A stretch of DNA of 50,778 nt. It comes from Sabulitectum sp036743055 (GTDB lineage: Bacteria > Fermentibacterota > Fermentibacteria > Fermentibacterales > JCC-6). A program made the translations under genes and the position numbers. Numbering within the stretch: the first letter of the stretch is position 1; every line of letters begins with the position of its first letter. Under the pieces are notes generated by a model that saw nothing but the letters and a program-made list of their open reading frames with translations, did not search any database and was not told the DNA's origin. This document shows positions 41,462 to 48,835 of the stretch, in pieces. The stretch spans positions 1 to 50,778 of the forward strand of contig DAINQE010000014.1 of the NCBI GenBank assembly GCA_036743055.1. Direction: 5' to 3'.

Positions 41462-42104
41462 GTACAGAGCGCTCCTTCACCTGGGCGTTACGGTTTTCTC
41501 GCTCTTCCCGGCGGCGGTCTTCTGGTTCGTCACAGGCTGGTGGCAGGCTTCGGCGGCCTGCGCCGTAATCATGAACTTGCTGGCCCTTTTCGGGAACCAT
41601 GCTGCGGTGATCATCGCGTACCATATTCTGAAACCGTTCTCATCCATCCTGGGTGAAGGAGGTTTTGCTCCGGAGAGGATGGTCATTGCCCTGGATTCCA
41701 TGGAGACCCTCAGGAAGACAGGATCGATCCCACCGGAACGGATACTGATACTGCTTCCCCACTGCCTGCAGAACCATGACTGCATCCACAGGATCACCTT
41801 CGATCCGGAGAACTGCCGCAGGTGCGGCGGATGTCAGGTGGGGGAGCTTGTGGACCTGGCCCGGGAGAAGGGGGTCCGCATTGCGGTGGCCACCGGAGGA
41901 ACCCTTGCCAGACGTCATGTGAAGGAAAGCGAGCCCCTGGCGGTAATCGCGGTTGCATGCCCCAGGGACCTGGGGCAGGGGATGCTGGACGCCTGGCCCG
42001 TTCCAGTCTACGGGATCGAGAACAGCCGTCCCTGCGGCGACTGCGTGGATACAAGGGTTGATGTGGAAGAAGTGAGAAAGGCCATCGATAGCCTTACCAG
42101 GTGA
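41454..42104 (+). CDS. DUF116 membrane protein with Cys clusters
   Basis: 216 residues. Two membrane segments at ~12-45, then the DUF116 pattern ILILLPHCLQNHDC, CRRCGGCQVGELVDLA, AVACPRDL and PCGDC. The many cysteines suggest a bound metal or Fe-S cluster; the function is unknown. DUF116 genes are often next to fmt and def, as here. TTG start overlapping the fmt stop. Its end overlaps the convergent HD-GYP gene by 11 bases. Confidence 0.8.
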   Translation: MARYRALLHLGVTVFSLFPAAVFWFVTGWWQASAACAVIMNLLALFGNHAAVIIAYHILKPFSSILGEGGFAPERMVIALDSMETLRKTGSIPPERILILLPHCLQNHDCIHRITFDPENCRRCGGCQVGELVDLAREKGVRIAVATGGTLARRHVKESEPLAVIAVACPRDLGQGMLDAWPVPVYGIENSRPCGDCVDTRVDVEEVRKAIDSLTR

Positions 42105-43875
42105 GTGTGTTCCCGTCCAGGGGATCGGTGTCAGGCAGCTTGTATCCCTTTTCCATGAACAGCCTCACACAGGCTTCCGCTACCTGCCTGTCGTAAAGGA
42201 TCCCTGAGCCTGCGGTTATGGTCTGCAGTGCTTCGTGGAGCCCTTTGCTTCCCCGGTAGGGGCGCATGGTTGCCATGGCCTCCACAACGTCGGCAACGGC
42301 GAGGATCCTTGCCTCGGTGAGGATCTGGGGCCCCCTGATCCCCATTGGATAACCGCTTCCATCGATCCTCTCGTGGTGCTGCAGAACGATTTCCGCCACA
42401 GGCCACGGGAAATCGATGGACTTCAGGATGTCGTAACCGTTCTCGGCGTGTTCCCGGAGCAGGAGCACCTCGCTCCTCGTGATGGAACCTGGCTTCGTGA
42501 GTATCTCCGAGGGAACCGCCATCTTGCCTATGTCATGGAGTATTCCCGCAAGCCTGAGTCCATCGATCAGCTCGTTCTTCAGGCCGAGTTCCCCGGCTAT
42601 GGCGCATGCCAGGTGAGCCACCCTCTTCTGATGGCCCGAGGTGTATGGGTCCTTCATGTCAACAAGGCGGCTCATGGCCATGACGGTGCCCTCTATGGTC
42701 TTCTCCAGCTGCTGGAATGCCTGCATCCTGCCGGTGATGTCGTTGACCACTCCTTCGGCTATGGTGACGGTGGCGGCGGTGAGGGTGCTTATGGTCAGTG
42801 ATGCCCAGAAGGTTGAGCCGTCGGCCTTCCGCATCATCATCTCCCTGGTGTCCACCTTCCCCTTGCCAAGCAGAAGACCCAGTATCTCCTCTTCGTCGCC
42901 GTCGGTGAGCATCAGGTCCCGAAGACGGATCTCCTGGCCGGTCTGCTCGTCGAACCCGAACATCCGCCTGAAGGCAGGATTCATGGAGAGGATAAGGGCG
43001 TTCTCCCTGACTTCAGCCCTGAAAACCCCCACCGGAATGGTCTCCGATAGATTCCTGTAGTTCTGCTGTGTTGTCCTGAGCGCCTTGCGGCTGTAGACCT
43101 GATCGGAGATGTCAACGGTTATCACCACCACGCACTGAACCGTTCCATCGGGGTTCATGATGGCGTAGAAGTGCTGGGATACCCAGACTGAAAGCCCGTC
43201 CTTCCTCACGGCGTGGGTCTTCACCTCGGGCACGAAGAGCTCACCCCCCTCGGTGTATATCTTCGTGAGCTTGTCGCTGTAGCCGGACAGGTAGGAATCG
43301 GAGTCATCCAGTTTCAGCTCCGTTCTGGTCTTCGCCATGTCCCGGGCCACCTCATCCTCGGTGGTTGCCCATATCTTCATCCAGGCTCCGTTGTAAAGCA
43401 GAAGGTTCCCCATTGAGTCCCTTACGCTTATGCCCACGGGAGCGTTGCGGATAATGGCCTCGTTCACGGCTTCGCGGCTTCTGAAGGATTCGATCTCCCG
43501 CTCCTCATGGCTTACATCGCGCATAATGCAGAATATGCCGGCGGGGCTGTCCAGTTCCCTGAGGGGCACCTTCAGACAGCTGAATACCTTCTTCTCTCCA
43601 TTCCCCTCGTCGAATGACAGGGTGGTGCGTATGGAATGAAAGTTGTCAAGGGCTTCCCTGTCGCCTTTTACATCCATCTCTGCGGTGAGGGCTGGCATCA
43701 GGGAAGAGGGAGCGAGACCCTCCGCTGCTTCCGGGCTGTCCAGCCCGAAGAAATCCGCGAAGGCCCAGTTGCAGGTGAGGTATCGGAGCTGGCTGTCCTT
43801 GATGTATACCAGTTCCTTGGCCTGGTTGAAGGCCAGCTCCAGATACCTGCTGAGTTCTTCCTTACCCGATTCCAA
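42094..43875 (-). CDS. PAS-PAS-PAS-HD-GYP phosphodiesterase
   Basis: 593 residues, without membrane segments. Three PAS domains (~10-130, ~140-265, ~275-385; typical NPAFRRMFGFDEQTG) and a C-terminal HD-GYP domain with HDIGK (His447, Asp448) and HHERIDGSGYPMGI. Likely a cytosolic sensor that degrades cyclic di-GMP in response to a small molecule or redox signal. TTG start within the 3' end of the oligoendopeptidase gene (14-base overlap), so co-expressed with it. Confidence 0.9.
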   Translation of the reverse strand: MESGKEELSRYLELAFNQAKELVYIKDSQLRYLTCNWAFADFFGLDSPEAAEGLAPSSLMPALTAEMDVKGDREALDNFHSIRTTLSFDEGNGEKKVFSCLKVPLRELDSPAGIFCIMRDVSHEEREIESFRSREAVNEAIIRNAPVGISVRDSMGNLLLYNGAWMKIWATTEDEVARDMAKTRTELKLDDSDSYLSGYSDKLTKIYTEGGELFVPEVKTHAVRKDGLSVWVSQHFYAIMNPDGTVQCVVVITVDISDQVYSRKALRTTQQNYRNLSETIPVGVFRAEVRENALILSMNPAFRRMFGFDEQTGQEIRLRDLMLTDGDEEEILGLLLGKGKVDTREMMMRKADGSTFWASLTISTLTAATVTIAEGVVNDITGRMQAFQQLEKTIEGTVMAMSRLVDMKDPYTSGHQKRVAHLACAIAGELGLKNELIDGLRLAGILHDIGKMAVPSEILTKPGSITRSEVLLLREHAENGYDILKSIDFPWPVAEIVLQHHERIDGSGYPMGIRGPQILTEARILAVADVVEAMATMRPYRGSKGLHEALQTITAGSGILYDRQVAEACVRLFMEKGYKLPDTDPLDGNTLTW

Positions 43876-45679
43876 GCATTTTCTCCAGCCGGTTCACCAG
43901 ACTCTCCAGCATTTCCATTGCGTCTTCCACCGGTTTTGGGGTCTCAAGGTCGACACCGATGGCCTTGAGCAGCTCCAGTGGAGGAAGGGAACCTCCCGAT
44001 GAGAGGAAGCCCAGGTATGCGGGAACCGCCCGGGCGTCCCCGGAGATGATCCTCTCGCTTATGGAGGCCGCAGAGGCCATCCCGGTGGCGTACTTGTAAA
44101 CATAGAAGTTGTAGTAGAAGTGGGGTATCCTGGCCCATTCGTACGCTATCGGGGAATCCTCGGAGTCGTATTCGAAGGCATCGCCGTGGTAGAGCTTCAC
44201 CAGATCGTAATAGGCGCTGGAGAGCCACTCAGCTGAGATGGGTTCCCCGGACTCCACCCTCTGATGAACCATAAGCTCGAACTCGGCGAACATGGTCTGC
44301 CTGAACAGGGTGGTGCGGAAATCGTTAACCTGGCTGTCAACGAGATAGGCGGCAACGCTTTCGTCGGTGGTCCTCCCCAGCAGGGTGCTGGCCAGGAGCA
44401 TCTCGTTGGTGATGCTGGCAACCTCGGCCACCAGTATCTTGTAGTCGGAGGTGTGGTAGGGCTGATTCTTCCTTGAGTACCAGCTGTGCATCGAGTGACC
44501 GGCTTCGTGGGCCATGGTGAACACGGAATCCAGGGTCCCGGAATAGTTGAGCAGCATGTAGGGCGGGCTGTCGTAGCAGCCTCCTGAGTATGCGCCGCTC
44601 CTCTTGCCGGTGTTCTCGTAGAGGTCGACCCACCTGCTTCTGAAACCCCCGGCCAGGTCTTCCACATAGCCGTCTCCAAGCAGCTTTACCGCGTCCAGGG
44701 TCATCTTTTTCGCCTCATCGGCGGTGTACTTCTTGTCCACCCCGGGAACGGTGGGGGTGTAAACATCGTACAGATGCAGCTTGTCGAGACCCATGGATGC
44801 CTTTTTCATGCGGTAGTACCTGTGCATGACCGGCAGGCTCTCGTGAACGGCTTCTATCAGTGATTCGTAGACCTTCCTGTTCACTCTGTCCTGGAACAGG
44901 GATGCCTCCAGGGCGGAAGGGTAGTTCCGTGCCTTTGCTCGGAAGATATTGGTCCTTACCTGACCGTCCAGGAGGGATGCCAGGGTTTCGGTGTTTCCCT
45001 TTATCTCGCCGTAGAATCCGTGGAACGCGTTCCTTCGGAGCTCCCGGTCGGAGCTCTGAAGCAATGGGACGAAGTTCCCGTGGGAGAGTTTCACCTTTTT
45101 GCCGGAGGAATCGGCCACTGAAGGGAAGCGAGCCGGTATCTCCACGTTGTTCAGCTTGCTGAAGGTTCCGCTGAAGCCCCTGGTGGCGTCGCTGGCCAGG
45201 GCGAGTATCCTTTCCTCTCCTGCGGAAAGGATGTGGGGTCTGTTCCTGAGTATGTCGGACAGCCACACGGAATACTCCGAGAGCTTCGTTTCCCTGAGCC
45301 ATTTCTCCATTGTTTTTTCAGGTATGGAGAGCACCTCGGGATTGAACCAGCTCACGGAGGTGGAGAGGGAGGTGATGAGGTCCATGGCCTTCTGGTTCAT
45401 CTCGCTTCCCGAAGGGTCGGAAAGGTCCTGATCGTTTACCATGTGGGCGTATGTGAATATTTTCTCAATGCGGCGGGTGGCGGATAGAATGGCCTCCACG
45501 GTTTCCAGCAGGCTGTCAGCGGAGGAGGCGGTCACTCCCCGCCTGGCGGCGAGCTTCTCAGGCAGCGATGCCGCCTGGGCGAGGTCCTTTGCCCATTCGT
45601 TCCTGTCTGCATACATGGGCGAAAGATCCCAGGTATCCTCTATTGCTGTTTCTGATCTCTTCTTAGGTTGTTCGTTCAT
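43862..45679 (-). CDS. pepF: Oligoendopeptidase F, M3 family
   Basis: 605 residues from ATG 45679. Zinc metallopeptidase that degrades short peptides in the cytosol. HEAGHSMH at His391-Glu392-His395 is the active site, with further family motifs NEMLLAS, SPIAYEWARIPHFYYNFYVY. The N terminus fits the M3B pattern (WDLSPMY). A TATACT at 45722-45727 could be the promoter. There is only a weak GGA before the ATG. Confidence 0.92.
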   Translation of the reverse strand: MNEQPKKRSETAIEDTWDLSPMYADRNEWAKDLAQAASLPEKLAARRGVTASSADSLLETVEAILSATRRIEKIFTYAHMVNDQDLSDPSGSEMNQKAMDLITSLSTSVSWFNPEVLSIPEKTMEKWLRETKLSEYSVWLSDILRNRPHILSAGEERILALASDATRGFSGTFSKLNNVEIPARFPSVADSSGKKVKLSHGNFVPLLQSSDRELRRNAFHGFYGEIKGNTETLASLLDGQVRTNIFRAKARNYPSALEASLFQDRVNRKVYESLIEAVHESLPVMHRYYRMKKASMGLDKLHLYDVYTPTVPGVDKKYTADEAKKMTLDAVKLLGDGYVEDLAGGFRSRWVDLYENTGKRSGAYSGGCYDSPPYMLLNYSGTLDSVFTMAHEAGHSMHSWYSRKNQPYHTSDYKILVAEVASITNEMLLASTLLGRTTDESVAAYLVDSQVNDFRTTLFRQTMFAEFELMVHQRVESGEPISAEWLSSAYYDLVKLYHGDAFEYDSEDSPIAYEWARIPHFYYNFYVYKYATGMASAASISERIISGDARAVPAYLGFLSSGGSLPPLELLKAIGVDLETPKPVEDAMEMLESLVNRLEKMLGIG

Positions 45680-45721
45680 GACCGTCCATCCGAATAGTTG
45701 GGTTGTCAGGGTGTACATAGT

Positions 45722-45727
45722 AGTATA
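45722..45727 (-). promoter_or_regulatory. Candidate -10 element for pepF
   Basis: TATACT on the minus strand, 42 bases upstream of the chosen ATG. No convincing -35. Confidence 0.25.
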
Positions 45728-45761
45728 CGGCTGTGCCGGCGGCAAAGCCATAAGCAGCGCT

Positions 45762-46589
45762 TCAGGACGAGCGGGAAAGACGGATGGCAAACTCCTTCAG
45801 AGCCTCTCCAACCATTTCGAGCATGCTGCAGGATGCGGGGCCCCAGGAATCCCTTCCGGCATAGAGCACCAGATCCTTCTCAGAGGGGTAGACCGAAGCG
45901 CCTTCCGGAGTGCCGGTGTACCTGGCTGCCAGCGTAGTAGCGGTACCCACAGGCAGCTCGGCGAACAGGGCTGCGGGGAACGACCGGGGAACTCCCTTTC
46001 CCGCAAGCAGTTCGTAAGTATCTCCTGTGAGCCGGTAAAGACCCATGCTGGAAACGAAGGCAAGGGATCCCAGAGCCTCCAGCAGGACCGGAGCGGCCTC
46101 TTCGAGATTTGCGCACCTGTTCAGTTTCGCCGATAGTTCCCTGGAAAGAGCAGTGCTCCGGCTGTTCTCGGGAGGGGAATGGATGATGGCCAGCACGAAT
46201 AGATCGTCCTTCCCCCGGCATGGGACAGCTTCCACAAGCATTTTCGGGGAAGCGAGGTCATCAACAGCCAGCACCTGTTCCTCTCCTGTGGCGAAGGCCT
46301 TCTCCACAGGGCATCTGTCCATGCACTCCACATGTTCACCGAAGAGCTGAAGGCACTTCCTGCCGTGCATGTATTCGGAGCTGTGGCCGAAGTACATCTC
46401 AGCCGAGGGATTGGCCCATACAAGGGACATGGTCTCATCGAATATCAGGGCTGGCTCGCCCATGGAGCAGAGTATTGTTTCTGCGAACGAATCTGGAATC
46501 CTGCCCAGCAACGAAAGCCTTTCCAGACCCCTCCAAAAAAGCTGTTTGAATATATCCGAGCCCCACGGCACAATGCAAGTGCAGAGCAA
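45762..46589 (-). CDS. PAS-GAF sensor protein without output domain
   Basis: 275 residues from TTG 46589. PAS domain (~40-115: GEPALIFDETMSLVWANPSA, GRKCLQLFGEHVEC, CPVEKAF) with the four-Cys pattern found in PAS domains that bind a metal or sense redox state, followed by a GAF-like domain (~155-265). No kinase, HD-GYP or GGDEF domain follows, so output must come from another protein. AAGGGG precedes the TTG; a later TTG (46511) is possible. It lies 14 bases after the winged-helix regulator stop. Confidence 0.65.
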   Translation of the reverse strand: MLCTCIVPWGSDIFKQLFWRGLERLSLLGRIPDSFAETILCSMGEPALIFDETMSLVWANPSAEMYFGHSSEYMHGRKCLQLFGEHVECMDRCPVEKAFATGEEQVLAVDDLASPKMLVEAVPCRGKDDLFVLAIIHSPPENSRSTALSRELSAKLNRCANLEEAAPVLLEALGSLAFVSSMGLYRLTGDTYELLAGKGVPRSFPAALFAELPVGTATTLAARYTGTPEGASVYPSEKDLVLYAGRDSWGPASCSMLEMVGEALKEFAIRLSRSS

Positions 46590-46603
46590 AGAAGGCCCCT
46601 TCG

Positions 46604-46909
46604 CTACAGACCCTTCAGAATCGTCCCCATCTTCGCCTTGTAGTTCCCCAGGGCCTTTCTGCCCTCAGGGGTTATGGCCAGAGCCGTCCTGGGCGTTCTG
46701 CCCGAGTATCCCTTGCTTACAGTGATGTATCCCCGGGACTCCAGTTTCGACATATGTGACGAAAGATTGCCCCTTGTCAGGCCGGTCTCCTTCAGCAGGA
46801 AGAGGAAGTCAGCTTCTTCCACTATGCTCAGCATTCCCAGTATCGCAAGCCTTGCCGGTTCATGGACCGTCCGGTCAAGCTCCAGGATCGAGAGGAGGAT
46901 CCTACTCAT
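46604..46909 (-). CDS. Winged-helix transcriptional regulator (HTH_34 type)
   Basis: 101 residues. The pattern LDRTVHEPARLAILGMLS, ADFLFLLKETGLTRGNLSSH and KLESRGYITVSKGYSGRTPR matches the winged-helix family typically paired with a small membrane protein. ATG 46909 has GGAGG six bases upstream and overlaps the stop of the membrane gene by eight bases. Probably a dimeric repressor controlling its own operon. Confidence 0.85.
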   Translation of the reverse strand: MSRILLSILELDRTVHEPARLAILGMLSIVEEADFLFLLKETGLTRGNLSSHMSKLESRGYITVSKGYSGRTPRTALAITPEGRKALGNYKAKMGTILKGL

Positions 46910-47510
46910 CCTCATCCTCCGCAACAGGATTAAGAGTCAGGAACCTGACAAAGAGCACCCCTCCGGTGATCATGAAGAACACCCCCGCCTGCAAGCACAG
47001 CGCGCCTACAGCCCTGTAACCTGTAACGAGCCCGGTGGCGGTGATCGCCGCACCTGAAGCCGCGATCAGCATGGCGTTGATGTACCCCCTTTTCAGCCCA
47101 TACTTCCTTCCCAGGTAGAGAGGTCCCATGGCGAAGAGCAGGGAAGCCGTTGCAGGAAAGACCCATCTCATGAAAAGCTCCCTACCCTGATGGGCGCCCT
47201 TAAGAACAAGCAGCACCACCAGAGACACTGCCAGACCAGCGGTGGCAAGGGCTGCGGTAACCCCGATGCCCCTGGTATCCTTTTCACTGTCATCCACCAG
47301 CTTCACATATCCCGCCCTGGGATGCACGTACCTTTCCTTCAGCTTCTCGAAAAGAGGCTTGCCCGGAAGGAACAGAACCGCAATGAATGGAACCAGCTTC
47401 GGTTCCAGCAGGAAGATCCCGCCGACAGCGAGCAGAAATGCACCGGCAACCAGGTCAAGCAGGCCGTCCCTCAGGGTGGCCTGATCAATCTCCAGTTTCA
47501 GATCGTTCAT
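46902..47510 (-). CDS. Multi-pass membrane protein paired with HTH_34 regulator
   Basis: 202 residues with about five membrane segments (~17-34, ~38-50, ~82-104, ~113-131, ~142-190). An acidic tail (EDEDE) is partly encoded by the start region of the regulator gene. Always-neighbour relation to this regulator class suggests a signal-responsive membrane partner. GAGGAG precedes the ATG. Function unknown. Confidence 0.7.
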   Translation of the reverse strand: MNDLKLEIDQATLRDGLLDLVAGAFLLAVGGIFLLEPKLVPFIAVLFLPGKPLFEKLKERYVHPRAGYVKLVDDSEKDTRGIGVTAALATAGLAVSLVVLLVLKGAHQGRELFMRWVFPATASLLFAMGPLYLGRKYGLKRGYINAMLIAASGAAITATGLVTGYRAVGALCLQAGVFFMITGGVLFVRFLTLNPVAEDEDE

Positions 47511-47529
47511 GAGTCTCCTCTACAAATAA

Positions 47530-47544
47530 GTTTGCAGTACAAAC
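47530..47544. promoter_or_regulatory. Candidate operator, inverted repeat
   Basis: GTTTG, five bases, CAAAC, located 20-34 bases upstream of the membrane-protein ATG. It is a plausible binding site for the adjacent winged-helix regulator. The 5-bp arms are short, so chance occurrence is possible. Confidence 0.3.
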
Positions 47545-47561
47545 CTAATGATGCCTTTTGA

Positions 47562-47675
47562 TTCGTCAAGTGGGAAGTGGAAGCTCCTTCAGAGGAAAAG
47601 GCGGAAGCTGACAATGACAAGATCATCTGGGTGGAACATGGAAGAGTCACGCCTGGTAAGCTGGCGCAGCAGTAG
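47562..47675 (+). pseudogene. Unidentified coding remnant (3' end of a lost gene)
   Basis: A 37-codon open stretch after a stop, ending in TAG eight bases before a terminator-like hairpin (VEAPSEEKAEADNDKI, then VEHGRVTPGKLAQQ). It has no start and resembles the C-terminal tail of a decayed gene. Family not recognised. Confidence 0.3.
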
Positions 47676-47682
47676 AATGAAA

Positions 47683-47703
47683 GCCCCACGCTTTGCATGG
47701 GGC
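47683..47703 (+). terminator. Terminator-like hairpin, copy 1
   Basis: GCCCCACGC, loop TTT, GCATGGGGC: nine paired positions with one C-A mismatch, preceded by AAA and followed by CTTATT. Nearly the same hairpin recurs at 48434-48463. Confidence 0.6.
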
Positions 47704-47718
47704 CTTATTCAGTGTCAG

Positions 47719-47796
47719 GTAGTGGAAGCCATGGGAGATCATTGGGAGAGAAGGCTGGCGACGAAGAGAATGTTGAGATATCACAAAGAATATTGA
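47719..47796 (+). pseudogene. Helix-turn-helix protein remnant, copy 1
   Basis: Encodes VVEAMGDHWERRLATKRML and then a stop. 38 of 48 bases from its ATG match the end of the copy at 48465-48835. The rest of the gene, about 240 bases, is missing between the hairpin and this fragment. Confidence 0.55.
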
Positions 47797-47821
47797 CAAA
47801 AGGCATACAATGGAATAACCT
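47793..47821 (+). promoter_or_regulatory. Promoter of toxin-antitoxin module, leaderless type
   Basis: A perfect TTGACA (47793-47798), 17-base spacer, and TAACCT (47816-47821). AATCCC and the toxin ATG follow directly, so the transcript would start at or next to the ATG. The -10 is imperfect. Confidence 0.5.
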
Positions 47822-47827
47822 AATCCC

Positions 47828-48109
47828 ATGGAACACTACAACTGGAGCAACGAGAAGAATGAACAACTGAAGATCGAGCGTGGTGTAAGCTTTGAACAGG
47901 TTGTCATCCAGATCGCAGGAGGAAACCTGAAAGCAGTGTATGAACATCCGAACAGAAGCAAGTACGATAACCAGAGCATTCTTGTGGTGGAGATTAACCG
48001 GTACTGTTATCTCGTTCCTTATTTTGGGGATGAGAACGGGAAGTTCCTGAAAACAATAATTCCAAGTCGCAAGGCGACTAAGATGTATATAGGAGATGGA
48101 AATGAGTAA
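47828..48109 (+). CDS. BrnT-like type II toxin
   Basis: 93 residues. NWSNEKNEQLKIERGVSFEQ is the opening of BrnT-type RelE-superfamily toxins, and LKTIIPSRKATKMYIG closes the domain. Presumed mRNA-targeting ribonuclease held inactive by the antitoxin encoded next; toxin-first order is the BrnTA arrangement. No Shine-Dalgarno sequence before the ATG. Overlaps the antitoxin start by eight bases. The surrounding GC content is lower than the rest of the window (45-47% in two rows counted by hand, against 57-60% in two rows of mfd and ftsE). Confidence 0.8.
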   Translation: MEHYNWSNEKNEQLKIERGVSFEQVVIQIAGGNLKAVYEHPNRSKYDNQSILVVEINRYCYLVPYFGDENGKFLKTIIPSRKATKMYIGDGNE

Positions 48110-48422
48110 AGATAAACTCACTTCTGAAGAAAAGAAGATCCTGGATTCCTTTGAAAAAGGTGAATGGGTGTCTGTTCCTGAAAAGGAAGCACAGATCAGG
48201 AAGCATCAGAGATATGCCAGGAACACCCTGAAGAAGGATAAAAGGATAAACATCAGGATCTCTTCAAAAGACCTGGAATCCCTTCAGTTGCTTGCTGTTG
48301 AAGACGGACTTCCTTATCAGACCCTTATTAGCAGCATACTTCACAGATATGTTACTGGAAGGTTTGAAGAGACACCAAGGCAATACGAACTCAAAGAATC
48401 CGCCACTGATACAAGCGGATGA
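48102..48422 (+). CDS. BrnA/CopG-like antitoxin
   Basis: 106 residues from ATG 48102 (AGGAG six bases upstream; the ATG at 48096 is too close). An N-terminal toxin-contact region (EEKKILDSFEKGEWVSVPE) precedes a ribbon-helix-helix DNA-binding fold (RINIRISSKDLESLQLLA and GLPYQTLISSILHRYVTGR). Expected to neutralise the toxin and repress the shared promoter. A terminator hairpin follows 11 bases after the stop. Confidence 0.85.
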   Translation: MSKDKLTSEEKKILDSFEKGEWVSVPEKEAQIRKHQRYARNTLKKDKRINIRISSKDLESLQLLAVEDGLPYQTLISSILHRYVTGRFEETPRQYELKESATDTSG

Positions 48423-48433
48423 GTGACAGCAGA

Positions 48434-48463
48434 AAAGACCCCACGCTTTCGCATGGGGCCTTT
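48434..48463 (+). terminator. Terminator hairpin, copy 2, after antitoxin
   Basis: AAAG-A-CCCCACGC, loop TTTC, GCATGGGG-C-CTTT: the AAAG and CTTT ends pair as well, making it potentially bidirectional. Its core matches the copy at 47683-47703 except for one extra C in the loop. Confidence 0.7.
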
Positions 48464-48464
48464 A

Positions 48465-48835
48465 ATCTGGCGCCTCGACCGTGTCTCCCAGCGAACTTTT
48501 TTCTGGTATGACACGACCATCGAACCGACCAAGCCGATGAAGGTGAAGAAGACCTTCAGGAATCCCATCATACAGGCGAAAGAGATGCAGGTTGAGATGG
48601 AGTATCACACAACCTGACCAAAGCCCAGCTTGCCAGAAAACTCAACATCTCAAGAGCAAGGGTGACTCAGATGCTCAATCTGCTAAAGCTTCCAGACGAG
48701 TTGATTCAGGAAGTAGAAGAGATGGGGGATCACTGGCAGAGAAGACTGGCGACCGAGAGGATACTGAGGAGAAGCATTGTCTGCCAGATAAAGAACATTG
48801 TAGAGCAGAGCCTGGCTTTGCAGGTTATTCGTTAA
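48465..48835 (+). pseudogene. Frameshifted helix-turn-helix protein, copy 2
   Basis: Frame one runs KKTFRNPIIQAKEMQVEMEY to a stop at 48615-48617; a second frame picks up at about 48611 as NLTKAQLARKLNISRARVTQ, then MLNLLKLPDELIQEVEEMGD and ends with TAA at 48833. The latter is a clear helix-turn-helix, of the kind often found beside serine recombinase genes (recollection, not tested). The two halves join naturally if a shift around 48605-48615 is corrected, so this is a decayed gene. It has no evident start, and its end overlaps the convergent T9SS gene by 11 bases. Confidence 0.65.

Noticed and set aside
47511..48835. Intact insertion sequence
   Set aside because: No transposase frame or clear terminal inverted repeats; only HTH remnants and hairpins remain, so only a scar is called.
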